Source: an archaeon (GTDB taxonomy: Archaea; Nanobdellota; Nanobdellia; Woesearchaeales; GW2011-AR9). Taken from it: a DNA stretch of 64,000 nucleotides. How positions within the stretch are numbered: the first letter of the stretch is position 1; each line of letters begins with the position of its first letter. The position numbers were made by a program, and so were the translations under genes. Shown here in pieces: positions 36,238 to 45,083 of this stretch. The notes below the pieces were generated by a model. The model worked only from the letters and a program-made list of their open reading frames with translations, had not been told where the DNA came from and searched no databases. The stretch lies in NCBI GenBank assembly GCA_018697095.1, contig JABHSG010000003.1, positions 509,378 through 573,377 on the forward strand. The letters run 5' to 3'.

Positions 36238-36813
36238 ATGATGAATTCAAAAGTGATAATAAATCAAAAACTCACTAGCAAAGACTTTTCCTCCAAAACA
36301 ATTCCTTCTCAAGATTTTGAAAACCAGCACTTTCAAAATTGCAATTTCACTAGTACTATCCTTAGTTCAATCAAATTCATAGATTGCCAATTCACTAATT
36401 GTAACTTCAGTAACTCTCAACTGAGCAATACCAGGTTCCAAAATGCAAGTTTCCAATGCTGCAAAATTTTAGGACTTGACTTTACTAAAACAGATCAATT
36501 TCTATTATCTCTAAGTTTCAAAGAATGCTTAATCTCTAGCTGCAACTTCTCAAACTTAAAAATTCCTAAAACAGAGTTCAAAAAATGTAAACTTACAGAT
36601 TCTTATTTCACAGGTGCAGACCTAACAAATTCAAACTTCCAAGAATCTAATCTTCAAGGAACTCAATTTCACGAAACAAATTTAGAAAAAGCAAACTTTC
36701 AAGCTGCCATCAATTATCATATCGACCCAAGAACCAATAAAATCAAAGGCGCAAAATTCTCAATGCCTGAAGCCGCAGGTCTCCTCACCAGTTTTGAGAT
36801 AATTCTTAATTAA
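36238..36813 (+). CDS. Pentapeptide-repeat protein (191 aa)
   Basis: A right-handed quadrilateral beta-helix is predicted from tandem five-residue repeats with a central Phe or Leu: NCNFTSTILSSIKFIDCQF, then SNCNFS-type turns, and a second block ADLTNSNFQESNLQGTQF. About 25-30 repeats cover residues 15-160, after an irregular N-terminal start, and a short C-terminal region follows. Members such as Qnr mimic DNA and protect gyrase, but most have unknown roles. It lies between MSLELH paralogues on the opposite strand. Confidence 0.88.
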   Translation: MMNSKVIINQKLTSKDFSSKTIPSQDFENQHFQNCNFTSTILSSIKFIDCQFTNCNFSNSQLSNTRFQNASFQCCKILGLDFTKTDQFLLSLSFKECLISSCNFSNLKIPKTEFKKCKLTDSYFTGADLTNSNFQESNLQGTQFHETNLEKANFQAAINYHIDPRTNKIKGAKFSMPEAAGLLTSFEIILN

Positions 36814-36868
36814 TTTACTTCTAAACAACCAAACAAATATTTATAACAAAGAGCCATACATAAACCTC

Positions 36869-37447
36869 ATGTTTGAATACAAAGCAGTTCTGGGAATAAT
36901 TGCAATCATCATAGCCTTTGTAGCTTATATTCCTTATTTCAGGGACATCTTTTCTGGGAAAACAAAACCTCATGCTTACTCTTGGCTTGTTTGGGGAATT
37001 TTAACTGGAACTGCTTTTTTTGGACAGCTCTTTGGTAGTGGTGGTGCAGGAGCTTGGGTCACAGCTTTCACTGCAATGTTTTGTTTTGTAATATTTTTCC
37101 TAGCATTGAATAAAGGAGAAAAAAATATCACCTTTTCAGACAAATTAAGTTTATTGGCAGCAGCCTTTGCATTAATCTTGTGGTTTGTTACAAATAGTCC
37201 ACTAATTTCAATTATCTTAATCACTTTTGTTGACATATTTGGTTTTTATCCTACTTTTAGAAAATCATATCATAAACCAAAACAGGAAACTCTAATTACA
37301 TATTTTCTTAGTGGGACAAAGTGGGTGATTGCAATAATTGCTTTAGAAAATTATTCTGTGGTGACTTGGCTATATCCAGCTTCCTTGATCTTCCTAAATT
37401 TTACTTTTGTAATCTTAATCACAATCAGAAAAAAACAACTTCACTAG
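36869..37447 (+). CDS. Multi-span membrane protein, PQ-loop/SWEET-like
   Basis: A 192-residue protein with six or seven predicted membrane segments in two similar halves. The first half has AYIPYFRDIFSGKTKPHAYSW-type sequence (split: AYIPYFRDIF and KPHAYSWLVWG), the second FGFYPTFRKSYHKPKQE, i.e. a repeated P-x-x-R-x-(S/T)-x-x-x-K-P pattern. Proline in the first helix of each half recalls PQ-loop and SemiSWEET transporters, although a strict PQ dipeptide is missing. TATA-like ATTTATAAC is about 28 bases upstream. Transport substrate is unknown. Confidence 0.7.
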   Translation: MFEYKAVLGIIAIIIAFVAYIPYFRDIFSGKTKPHAYSWLVWGILTGTAFFGQLFGSGGAGAWVTAFTAMFCFVIFFLALNKGEKNITFSDKLSLLAAAFALILWFVTNSPLISIILITFVDIFGFYPTFRKSYHKPKQETLITYFLSGTKWVIAIIALENYSVVTWLYPASLIFLNFTFVILITIRKKQLH

Positions 37448-37458
37448 TAATTAAAATT

Positions 37459-37902
37459 TCACGCCTGATAAACTAATCTGTCGGGTAGTAATCCAAAAAA
37501 ATCAGCCATAACGCTTTCTAATGCTTTTTTTGGAATTGAAAATTCAGTTGTTCTTAAATAATCCAATACGAAACTAATGCTCTCTGGGCTTACTTCTATC
37601 TCTTGGTCATAACATCTAATCCAAGTATCTGATCCATTAGTTCCAAACTCAAGAAAATCACCAAAATAACTGTACGCTACTGCGTCTAATTTTCCATCAG
37701 TAAAACTAGCAATTGATGTGAAGTAAGTATTACCTATATCTTTTCTCCAAAGCGCAGTTTCTGTAATCCCACTAAATTTTGATCTTGCAGGGTCTCTTAT
37801 AGATAATGTTGAATGAACATCTTCTGCATCATAACTTACTCTCCCAGTTCGGCTCCCTTGTGGTGTATACGTCAAAGCGTCAATGTGCAGTTCTAAACTC
37901 AT
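37459..37902 (-). CDS. MSLELH-family paralogue 2 (147 aa)
   Basis: Second copy of the local orphan family. It keeps MSLELH, SKFSGITE, the DGKL then SYFGD segment, SPESISFVLDYLR and the ending FFGLLPDRLVYQA. Comparison with paralogue 3 (37971) is closest in the late SPESI.. / NPESI.. segment. Its N-terminal third differs and is Arg/Asp-rich. It is 68 bases downstream of paralogue 3 on the same strand but has its own upstream AT-rich promoter-like bases. Confidence 0.65.
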   Translation of the reverse strand: MSLELHIDALTYTPQGSRTGRVSYDAEDVHSTLSIRDPARSKFSGITETALWRKDIGNTYFTSIASFTDGKLDAVAYSYFGDFLEFGTNGSDTWIRCYDQEIEVSPESISFVLDYLRTTEFSIPKKALESVMADFFGLLPDRLVYQA

Positions 37903-37970
37903 AGCAGCAAAAAAATCAGCTCAATTATAAATCTACTTGTCATACTTCAAAATACTCTCTGATTTGATCT

Positions 37971-38429
37971 CTAGCAGCTACGATAAAATAAATTATCTGG
38001 TAATAATCCTAAGACTCCTCTTCTAACATCTGCAAGTATATTCTCATGGATGGGGTAATCTTCACTTCCTAAAAAACTAATTGCGAGCCCTATGCTTTCT
38101 GGGTTAAGTGCTATTTCTTTGTTGTTAACTTTGATAAATGTGCCAAGTATCCCTACTCTCAAATCAATTCTGCCTCTCTCATTAATGTAACTGCAAGTTA
38201 GAGTAGTTAGTTCTCCATATGCAAACTCTGATTCTGCTCTAAAATAAGTCCCACTGCCGTCCTTGTTTTTTTGGATTTCTATCTCTAAAATCCCACTAAA
38301 ATACTCCTCATTGGTAGCTGAATAAAAAGGGAAATGGTCTGAGATGTCTCTTTCGGGAAATCTTTTCTCTCCTTGAACTTTTCCAGTTGGTGATGAGAAT
38401 GTAGTTTTAACATACAAATCTAAACTCAT
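37971..38429 (-). CDS. MSLELH-family paralogue 3 (152 aa)
   Basis: Third copy, starting MSLDLYVKTTF, with FSGILEIEIQ, GEL then SYINERG, NPESIGLAISFL and the terminal VLGLLPDNLFYRSC. Conserved positions across the three copies are the start, the FSG strand, the SY(I/F) strand and the LLP(N/D)xL(F/V)Y end. Length is steady at 147-154 residues. It is divergent from the Ski2-like helicase gene. No function can be inferred beyond tandem duplication. Confidence 0.65.
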   Translation of the reverse strand: MSLDLYVKTTFSSPTGKVQGEKRFPERDISDHFPFYSATNEEYFSGILEIEIQKNKDGSGTYFRAESEFAYGELTTLTCSYINERGRIDLRVGILGTFIKVNNKEIALNPESIGLAISFLGSEDYPIHENILADVRRGVLGLLPDNLFYRSC

Positions 38430-38567
38430 AAAAACAAAATTAAGATGTTAAGTTATAAACCTGGTCCTTTTCTTCTAATTATCAATTGAACCCTTAAGCT
38501 TAAATACCTATGACTCCCTATCTTAATTAGCAAATAACAAATATTCACTAAATAACAAATTTATACT

Positions 38568-40535
38568 GTGGCGACCATATACAAAGGACTTACTTTAGAC
38601 AAATTCCAAGAAGACGCAATAGCGGCTATGGAAAATAATGAATCAGTAGTAGTTTCAGCTCCAACTGGTTCAGGTAAAACTTTAACAGCGGATTACATAA
38701 TTGATAAATATCTTAAACAAAAAAAACGTATTGTATACACAGCGCCAATAAAAGCTCTCTCCAACCAAAAATACAAAGACTTCTCTTTAGAATATGGTGC
38801 ATCCAATATTGGCCTTATGACTGGTGATATTGTAATTAATCCAACAGCTCAAATTCTAATTATGACTACAGAAATCTACAGGAACATGGTTATGACTGGC
38901 GATGAGTCAGTTAAAGATATTGCGTACGTAGTTTTTGATGAAGTACATTACATTAATGATATTGATCGTGGAACAGTTTGGGAAGAAAGTATCATCTACT
39001 CGCCTGACTCTGTAAGATTTCTTTGCCTTAGTGCAACAATTCCAAATGCTGAAGAATTCGCAGCCTGGATCTCGGCAATCAAACATCACAAAGTTAAAAC
39101 AGTAAAAAGTGACACAAGAGCAGTTCCTCTAACGCACATGTTTTACGATTTTGAATTAGGGATCACAGATTTAAACAAACTAAACAAACATCTAAAGGCA
39201 GTAAAAGATATGCCGAGCTACGATAACGTTTTCAAAAAAAGAGGTAGAGGTAGAAATGGCAGAAACCAAAGACTCACTCAGCCTCAACCAGACCACATAG
39301 ATTTAATCAAACGTTTAGGTCCAGATAAAGTGCCATGTCTTTTCTTTTCTTTCTCAAGACGCGATTGCCAGGAAAAAGCTCGGCAACTTGCTAAAACAAA
39401 TATTTTCAAAGCAGTTCCAGAAATCATCAAAATCTGCCAAGAACATATTAAAAACTGGCCAACTGAAGTGAAAAAATTACCAACAACTGCTCTTTTAAGA
39501 GTATCTTTAGCAAAAGGTATTGGTTTTCATCACGCAGGATTGCTCCCCATGCTAAAAGAATTAGTTGAAGAACTTTTTAGTAAGGGATTGATAAAGGTTC
39601 TATACACTACAGAAACTTTCGCAGTAGGTATCAATATGCCTGCTAAAACTGTTTGTTTTAATGCACTAAGAAAATACGATGGACGAAGCTTTCGTGGACT
39701 TAATACTAAGGAATATTTTCAAATAGCTGGTCGTGCTGGTAGGCGTGGAATAGATAAAGAAGGCCTTGTAGTTTCTATGGTTTATCGTCAAACTTTTAGG
39801 TATAAAGAATTAAAACTTCTTACTGATAAAGACATCTTGCCAATTCAATCGCAATTCAAACTCTCAGTAAACACAACACTAAATCTGATTGACAAACATA
39901 GTAAAGAAGAAATAGAACATATCTTAAGGCTCTCATTTTACAGTTATCAAAAATTCGGTGATAAATACGCAGATGTGGAAACACGTAGGATATTATACAG
40001 ATATAATCGGATTAGAAAAAAATTAGAACGTGCAGGTTTTCTTGATCCTAAAAACCATACTCTCACAGAGAAAGGTAAGTTTTCAACCAAGATTTTTGTT
40101 GATGAAATAATTTTAGGAGAAATATTTGCTAGTGAAATTTACAAAAAATTCAACGATTGTCAAACACTTCTCCTAATTGCAGCTCTTTGCTACGAACCAC
40201 GTGAACGTACCAAATTCAAAAAAGTATTTCCTAACTCTGATTACAGAAAATTAAAAGCATTAATTGCTGAAGACCCAATCACGGCCAAAGAACCTAAGTT
40301 TGAAAACCTTAAAGATGTTACTGCGATGACAGTTCCAATTATCGAAGGAGGAGATTTCTTCACAATCTTAAACAATACGAATCTTCTAGAAGGAGATTTG
40401 ATCAGATTCTATGGGCAAATCTTGGACAGAATTAATCAACTTAGAAAAGCAAGTTTCGAGCACACCTTAACTAACAAAATGGACTGCGTTGAAGGAATTC
40501 TTAAACGTGCCCTTGAAGGTATTTACTTAGTCTAG
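38568..40535 (+). CDS. Ski2/Mtr4-like DExH-box helicase
   Basis: Superfamily 2 helicase, probably RNA-acting. Motif I APTGSGKT at 31-38, Ia TAPIKALSNQKY, motif II DEVH at about 124-127, motif III LSATIPNAEEFA, and motif VI QIAGRAGRRG at about 385-394. The DEVH box, the LSATIPN sequence and the IGFHHAGLLPMLKE region place it near Ski2/Mtr4 exosome helicases rather than Hel308. At 655 residues it lacks the large C-terminal DSHCT region of Mtr4, leaving a short winged-helix/ratchet part. It starts with GTG. It may feed the archaeal exosome; that is inference. Confidence 0.9.
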   Translation: MATIYKGLTLDKFQEDAIAAMENNESVVVSAPTGSGKTLTADYIIDKYLKQKKRIVYTAPIKALSNQKYKDFSLEYGASNIGLMTGDIVINPTAQILIMTTEIYRNMVMTGDESVKDIAYVVFDEVHYINDIDRGTVWEESIIYSPDSVRFLCLSATIPNAEEFAAWISAIKHHKVKTVKSDTRAVPLTHMFYDFELGITDLNKLNKHLKAVKDMPSYDNVFKKRGRGRNGRNQRLTQPQPDHIDLIKRLGPDKVPCLFFSFSRRDCQEKARQLAKTNIFKAVPEIIKICQEHIKNWPTEVKKLPTTALLRVSLAKGIGFHHAGLLPMLKELVEELFSKGLIKVLYTTETFAVGINMPAKTVCFNALRKYDGRSFRGLNTKEYFQIAGRAGRRGIDKEGLVVSMVYRQTFRYKELKLLTDKDILPIQSQFKLSVNTTLNLIDKHSKEEIEHILRLSFYSYQKFGDKYADVETRRILYRYNRIRKKLERAGFLDPKNHTLTEKGKFSTKIFVDEIILGEIFASEIYKKFNDCQTLLLIAALCYEPRERTKFKKVFPNSDYRKLKALIAEDPITAKEPKFENLKDVTAMTVPIIEGGDFFTILNNTNLLEGDLIRFYGQILDRINQLRKASFEHTLTNKMDCVEGILKRALEGIYLV

Positions 40536-40547
40536 TTTTTCAATCTT

Positions 40548-42530
40548 CTAACCGCTCATTTTCGCTAGTAAAAATTCGAAGTATCTCTCGCTAGAGTCAG
40601 CTCCTGCGGCATCTTCAAGTCTAGCCAATTTTTCAACAATTAATTGCGGTGTACTTTTTGCAATCATTCCAATTTTCGGATTTCTCTCAACGACAAGTTC
40701 CAATGTATCACTAAGTGCAACTGCTTCGATTCCATCAATACGTGCCTGTGGGCATAACTCGCTAAGTACATCTCCTAGGTGCGATACCAGTACAACATCC
40801 TTGCCTGCCTGACCAGATAACCATTCTAGTGTCCCAGCAATTAAACGCCCAGCGGCTCCAGGCTCAGTAATGGATTCAATTTCATCAATTAAAATCAAAC
40901 AATTCGATTTACGAACAGCTATTGATGCGAAATTTTTAAGTGTCGTTTCAAAAGCTCCAGATCCGACAGTACCATTACTTTTCTTGAAAAAATGTATCTC
41001 TTCATATAGTGGAACTTCTACTTCTCCTTGTACAAATAAACCCATCATTGTAAGTAGTTGGCTTTCTGCAATCAAATGCAAGATACTTGTTTTTCCTCCA
41101 CTATTAGCACCAGTAATGATTGTTTGAGCGCGGTCCAAGTAATACGAAATTTGGCAAACATCGACTCCTTTACTAAGCATCAATGTACTTTTCAAATCTA
41201 AACAACTAAAGCGTCCACTTGAAGCAATCTTTGGCTTTTTAGCATCACTAAATGTTTCACCAAGTCCCAAAAGAAAATCAACTTGTTCCAAAAAATCTTT
41301 ACAAGCATCAATTAGCCAAATTTTTTCAGAAAACCGTACAGCAAAATCTGTGCAACTCAAAAATTCTCGTCTTTTAGCATTCATTGCTTGTTCACGTGCA
41401 AGCACTAAAATTTTCTCAGAATCAACTTCTGGTAGTGCGCTACTAAAATCTAAATAACGAAGTTTTTCTTTTCCATAGCCATTTTCAAGAATTGATAACT
41501 CTTGTTTCACATCACTAATTACTTTGGATAGCAAAGCGTGGTCTTTCACATCACTACGAAGTAAGCCAAGTAATTCTTTCCCAGATATTTGCATGCTTCC
41601 AAGTTTGTCCTCAACAAGTCCTTCTGCAATTACGCAAAAGTTTTGCAAATCTTCCTCTCTAAGTCCTTTCTTTTCTTGATTCTCTTCTTCTAAACTTTCA
41701 ATCAAAGAAGATAATACTTCTCGATCAACTCCACTTGTGAATTCAACTCCATAGTCTTCGATTAAAACTAGTGCAGCCTCTAAATATACTTGCTCACTTC
41801 TAAATTTGTACAAAAGCAATTCAGGGGCAACGTCAAAAAGTGTTTTCCACTTAATTGCTTCAACGTTTTCTGACATTTCAACGTCTGAAACAAATTTGCT
41901 TTCATCAGAATATACATAGCGAATCAATTCTTCTTCAACGTATCCTTCTAGTTCATTAAGTGAATCTATCTTCACAAGCATAATTTCCTTTGGAACTAAT
42001 TCTCGTAAATTCTCGAAGATTGCGGCTTCATCACATAATATTAATACTTCAGAGTCAAAGTTAACTTTGCGTCCAGATACTTTTAGCAGTGAACGCATTT
42101 CCTTCACTTTACGCATGTCAAAGCGATTAAAAAACGCAACACTAGTTTCCACTATTTGTTGCCTACGACCAATTTCTTTCAAATCAGCTGTTGGACTAAA
42201 CCCAATCAATTTACGATTATTACTTTCTAAAACAAAATTACGGCGGATGGCTCCTAATAGGTCAGACTGTATCTTAGAGATCACAGAAGACTGCACAAGT
42301 CCACTTGCATAGGAAAACCCATACTTCAATGAATAACAATGTTTCACAATTTCATTCATAATCCGAGAGTCTAAATCTAAAGAAAACAACCACCTAAACT
42401 TACATAATGATAATGACTCCAAAAATAAATCAATCTGATCATCACCAACTAGTCCTACAATCTTAGAAACACTTCTCTCACCAAGTCCAGGAACATTTTC
42501 TAGCCGTACATCTTTTCTATTTCCCATCAT
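40548..42530 (-). CDS. MutS2-like ATPase with N-terminal helix-hairpin-helix
   Basis: The C-terminal half is a MutS-family ABC ATPase: Walker A TGANSGGKTS near 475, Walker B CLILIDEIESITEPGAA near 545, and a signature-like region between. The middle is long coiled-coil helices, as in MutS clamp/lever domains, but there is no mismatch-binding domain I with its Phe-x-Glu. At the N-terminus VPGLGERSVSKIVGLVGDD is a helix-hairpin-helix. No Smr nuclease domain follows the ATPase, unlike bacterial MutS2. I take the ATG at 42530. A role in recombination control or ribosome rescue is possible by family. Its promoter holds three palindromes. Confidence 0.85.
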   Translation of the reverse strand: MMGNRKDVRLENVPGLGERSVSKIVGLVGDDQIDLFLESLSLCKFRWLFSLDLDSRIMNEIVKHCYSLKYGFSYASGLVQSSVISKIQSDLLGAIRRNFVLESNNRKLIGFSPTADLKEIGRRQQIVETSVAFFNRFDMRKVKEMRSLLKVSGRKVNFDSEVLILCDEAAIFENLRELVPKEIMLVKIDSLNELEGYVEEELIRYVYSDESKFVSDVEMSENVEAIKWKTLFDVAPELLLYKFRSEQVYLEAALVLIEDYGVEFTSGVDREVLSSLIESLEEENQEKKGLREEDLQNFCVIAEGLVEDKLGSMQISGKELLGLLRSDVKDHALLSKVISDVKQELSILENGYGKEKLRYLDFSSALPEVDSEKILVLAREQAMNAKRREFLSCTDFAVRFSEKIWLIDACKDFLEQVDFLLGLGETFSDAKKPKIASSGRFSCLDLKSTLMLSKGVDVCQISYYLDRAQTIITGANSGGKTSILHLIAESQLLTMMGLFVQGEVEVPLYEEIHFFKKSNGTVGSGAFETTLKNFASIAVRKSNCLILIDEIESITEPGAAGRLIAGTLEWLSGQAGKDVVLVSHLGDVLSELCPQARIDGIEAVALSDTLELVVERNPKIGMIAKSTPQLIVEKLARLEDAAGADSSERYFEFLLAKMSG

Positions 42531-42569
42531 AATCACCGTCCAATCTTAATTGTGGCATATTCGCCATAA

Positions 42570-42652
42570 TTAAACTGGTCGAATTCGACCAGTTTAAATC
42601 TAAATGCATCGAATTCGAGTCCTTTAACTTCCAAACCCATCGAATTCGATGG
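42570..42652. promoter_or_regulatory. Three phased TCGAATTCGA palindromes upstream of MutS2-like gene
   Basis: Three copies of the 10-base palindrome TCGAATTCGA have centres at about 42583, 42613 and 42644, 30 and 31 bases apart, close to three helical turns. The first is embedded in a perfect 28-base palindrome (42570-42597, arms TTAAACTGGTCGAA), the third in a 16-base one (42637-42652). The first overlaps TATA-like TTTAATTAT of the minus-strand MutS2-like gene. This arrangement suits cooperative binding of a dimeric regulator. Confidence 0.65.
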
Positions 42653-42755
42653 AATTAAACCAATAAACCAAACCCTAGAATCAGCTAATACATATGCTCC
42701 TTAAAAGAGCTACCTGAACTTGACCAGTGGGTAGTGGCTTTTAGAAACAAGGAAT

Positions 42756-43001
42756 CTAAACTTTCTCGAACTCACATAAACATCCAGTTCCATCATTCAC
42801 AGATTCGCTACTTAGAACTAACCATCCTCTGCCTGTAGCTATCGCTCCGCACTCTTCGCTACATGCGTTTTTACCACAATCAAAAATCACCTTTGGGCAT
42901 TCTACTACCTGTTTTTCAGTAGTCTCTTTACTACATGAGACTAACAAAACTAATAATAAAAAAATAGCAATCATCAGAATGGCCCGAACTCTTCTCCCCA
43001 T
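42756..43001 (-). CDS. Small lipoprotein-like secreted protein (81 aa)
   Basis: From the ATG at 43001 the protein begins MGRRVRAILMIAIFLLLVLLVSC, a textbook lipoprotein signal with a lipobox-like LLVSC; the Cys at about 23 would be lipidated. The mature part has six more cysteines (VECP, FDCGKNACSEECG, GCLCEFE), likely disulfide-bonded outside the cell. The frame extends upstream to 43109, but TATA-like CTTTATAAACATTT on the minus strand lies 20-30 bases before 43001, supporting the shorter form. It lies just downstream of the envelope gene pair at 43132-44951. Confidence 0.75.
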   Translation of the reverse strand: MGRRVRAILMIAIFLLLVLLVSCSKETTEKQVVECPKVIFDCGKNACSEECGAIATGRGWLVLSSESVNDGTGCLCEFEKV

Positions 43002-43131
43002 GACTAGAAACAGAAATTTCACTTTATAAACATTTATGGGCTCTAATATGAAAAAGAAAAAAGAAAAAACTTCAGAACAAAGTTCTGACGGCTTAGAAAT
43101 GCAAGGCATTTCAAAGAATAAAATAACTTCT

Positions 43132-44316
43132 CTAAACTAGTAGTGCCAAAACAATTATCCCAAGCAAACTGATCAGTAGCAAGCTTCCAATTGTTACGCC
43201 AGCGCTCCAAAGTCCAATTAAATAGTCTTTGTGTTTCTTGCCAAGATAAACCGCTGGAACTACTATAGCAAAAATTCCAAACACAAATAACAATATACCA
43301 AGAACAAGTCCAAACAAGTCAGCAAGGTTATATCCTAAGTATTCATGTAATTTACTTATCATCCAAATGCCAAGTCCACCAATTAAAGCAACACTTACTG
43401 AACTAAGTAAACCTACTACAATAATCTCGCTACTTGCTTTATTTTTCTTAGCACCAAGTGTTCTAAATCCGCGACTCACACCAATAGTAAGTAAAGATAC
43501 GAGTAAAAGACCAAGACCTATTCCAGCAACATTTTTCCACAAGTTCAATAAGAACTCACTTTTACTATAATTTCCTGTTACGCTAAAACTTTCTTGGGCA
43601 TCAAACGCGTATCCTTCTTCTGTGTGTCCATAAGAATATTCAATACTACGCGAGTAGTCTTCCAAGTCTTCACTTGCAAATGCAGCACTTTCCTCTGAAA
43701 CGCTTTTAGCAAACACTGCTCCAGTTTCATAGTTCTGCTCACTTTCAATTCCTTTCAAAAAAAGACCATTAGCTACATTACTACTAACTTTAATGTATGA
43801 AGTATCGTAGTTCCATTTGGCAGTTTCAAATTCAAAATCCCAAACACCAAGTGACAAATCTGCAACATTATCTTGTTTATATGTTACCAGCAAAACTAGT
43901 TCTTCGTTCTCATCAACGGTTTCTAAGTTCAAAAGTTCAACAACAGAACTCTGACTCAATTTATCAACAACAAAATCAACATCGTAGTAAACTATTTCTG
44001 TGTAATATCCGCGGTAGTTATCACTCTCGCGCCTAAGTTCCACTTCTTGGACAACATTCAAAACAGTAGCGTCTCCTTGAAGTTCCAACTGCAAAGAATC
44101 CATCTTCTCATCGCCAGTATTCACCAAAACAAATTTTGCAAATACAGATGCTTCTCCTTCATCATCAAGGTATACTGTGTAATACTGTTTGTTTCCATAA
44201 TCAAAACCGTAAGCGCTGGCGCTATCAATTACCATTCCAAATAAAGAAAAAACAAATAAACTCATCATAAATAATCCTATTAATCCATTTCCAAATTTCA
44301 TCTTGTCTTCTTTCAT
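43132..44316 (-). CDS. Envelope protein with signal peptide and C-terminal membrane domain
   Basis: A 394-residue protein. N-terminal signal region: MKFGNGLIGLFMMSLFVFSLFG, with probable cleavage near ASA-YG. A beta-rich extracytoplasmic domain of about 230 residues follows, with Tyr/Asp/Glu-rich strands and NxS sequons. The C-terminal 130 residues hold four membrane segments (NVAGIGLGLLLVSLLTIG, GLLSSVSVALIGGLGIW, LFGLVLGILLFVFGIFAIVV and SAGVTIGSLLLISLL). ATG overlaps the stop of the upstream gene (TAATG), so the two are coupled. No family recognised. Confidence 0.7.
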   Translation of the reverse strand: MKEDKMKFGNGLIGLFMMSLFVFSLFGMVIDSASAYGFDYGNKQYYTVYLDDEGEASVFAKFVLVNTGDEKMDSLQLELQGDATVLNVVQEVELRRESDNYRGYYTEIVYYDVDFVVDKLSQSSVVELLNLETVDENEELVLLVTYKQDNVADLSLGVWDFEFETAKWNYDTSYIKVSSNVANGLFLKGIESEQNYETGAVFAKSVSEESAAFASEDLEDYSRSIEYSYGHTEEGYAFDAQESFSVTGNYSKSEFLLNLWKNVAGIGLGLLLVSLLTIGVSRGFRTLGAKKNKASSEIIVVGLLSSVSVALIGGLGIWMISKLHEYLGYNLADLFGLVLGILLFVFGIFAIVVPAVYLGKKHKDYLIGLWSAGVTIGSLLLISLLGIIVLALLV

Positions 44317-44951
44317 TATTCTAACCTCTCTGACACATAAGAAATAATTGGAGGTGCCCTCTCCAAAATCATAAGTGAGTCTAGTACTACCGCGTGAAAT
44401 GAGATCCCCTCATCTTCAAACAAAATAACTCCTTTGTATCCATATTCTTCTAAGTCTTCAACATTCAAATCAATTTCAAATACTGCAGGGACATACATTG
44501 GGATTGCTCCTCCTTCTACATATTCTGGAAGCTGAGTTGTGCCTTTGATAGTAATTGTTCTAACTTTTTTAGAGATACTAAATTCATAGTTGTTGATCAC
44601 TTGACCGTCAGTTCCAATTGTAAACCCAGCATCATTTGGATAGTCATAATCAAAAGATACATCGTAAGATACTCTATGGGATCCAACATTAACAAAAGTA
44701 AATTCCAATTGATGGACATCTAATATGTTGTCTCCATTTGGTAAGATGATCTCAGGCTCACTAGATCCCACTTCATTTTCTGGATATGATGGACCTAATT
44801 CTCCTAGTCCATAACCACCTTCTGTTACATTGCCATTATCTTCTCCAATACCATTCTCATCAGTAAATACTCCACTTACTACTCCTAATATCAAAACTAC
44901 GCCCAAAACCAAAGCTCCAAAAATTATATTTCTAAGGTTTTTTTGTTTCAT
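44316..44951 (-). CDS. Secreted or signal-anchored beta-rich protein (211 aa)
   Basis: N-terminal signal anchor (RNIIFGALVLGVVLILGVVSG, about residues 6-26), then a Gly/Glu/Asn-rich linker to about residue 62 and a beta-rich domain with alternating strands (YDVSFDYDYPNDAGFTIG). It is the first gene of the operon that continues with the 394-aa membrane protein (one-base overlap). Its promoter contains an ACTTCAA inverted repeat between the predicted start and TATA box, and the membrane-anchored HTH regulator is just upstream. Function unknown. Confidence 0.7.
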   Translation of the reverse strand: MKQKNLRNIIFGALVLGVVLILGVVSGVFTDENGIGEDNGNVTEGGYGLGELGPSYPENEVGSSEPEIILPNGDNILDVHQLEFTFVNVGSHRVSYDVSFDYDYPNDAGFTIGTDGQVINNYEFSISKKVRTITIKGTTQLPEYVEGGAIPMYVPAVFEIDLNVEDLEEYGYKGVILFEDEGISFHAVVLDSLMILERAPPIISYVSERLE

Positions 44952-45003
44952 TTGTAATCACCAATAAAAAATAGAATGAAGCAACTACTTAAACGCAGTC
45001 AAG

Positions 45004-45036
45004 ACTTCAATTTGACTTGAAGTTATAATATATAAT
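45004..45036 (-). promoter_or_regulatory. TATA box with ACTTCAA operator, promoter of envelope operon
   Basis: On the minus strand a TATA-like ATTATATATTATA (about 45024-45036) is followed by the perfect inverted repeat ACTTCAA-N6-TTGAAGT (45004-45010 and 45017-45023), placed between the TATA box and the predicted start. That is the position of a repressor site. The same heptamer occurs once more in the regulator's own promoter at 45895. Confidence 0.6.
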
Positions 45037-45083
45037 CCAAAATCAATTAAAAAAAATAAATTAAACAAGAAAAACACACAATC

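Noticed and set aside
42579..42649. CRISPR-like or mobile-element repeat
   Set aside because: Only three copies of a 10-base palindrome with spacers of about 20 bases, no conserved longer repeat, no cas genes and no transposase; better explained as a regulator site.
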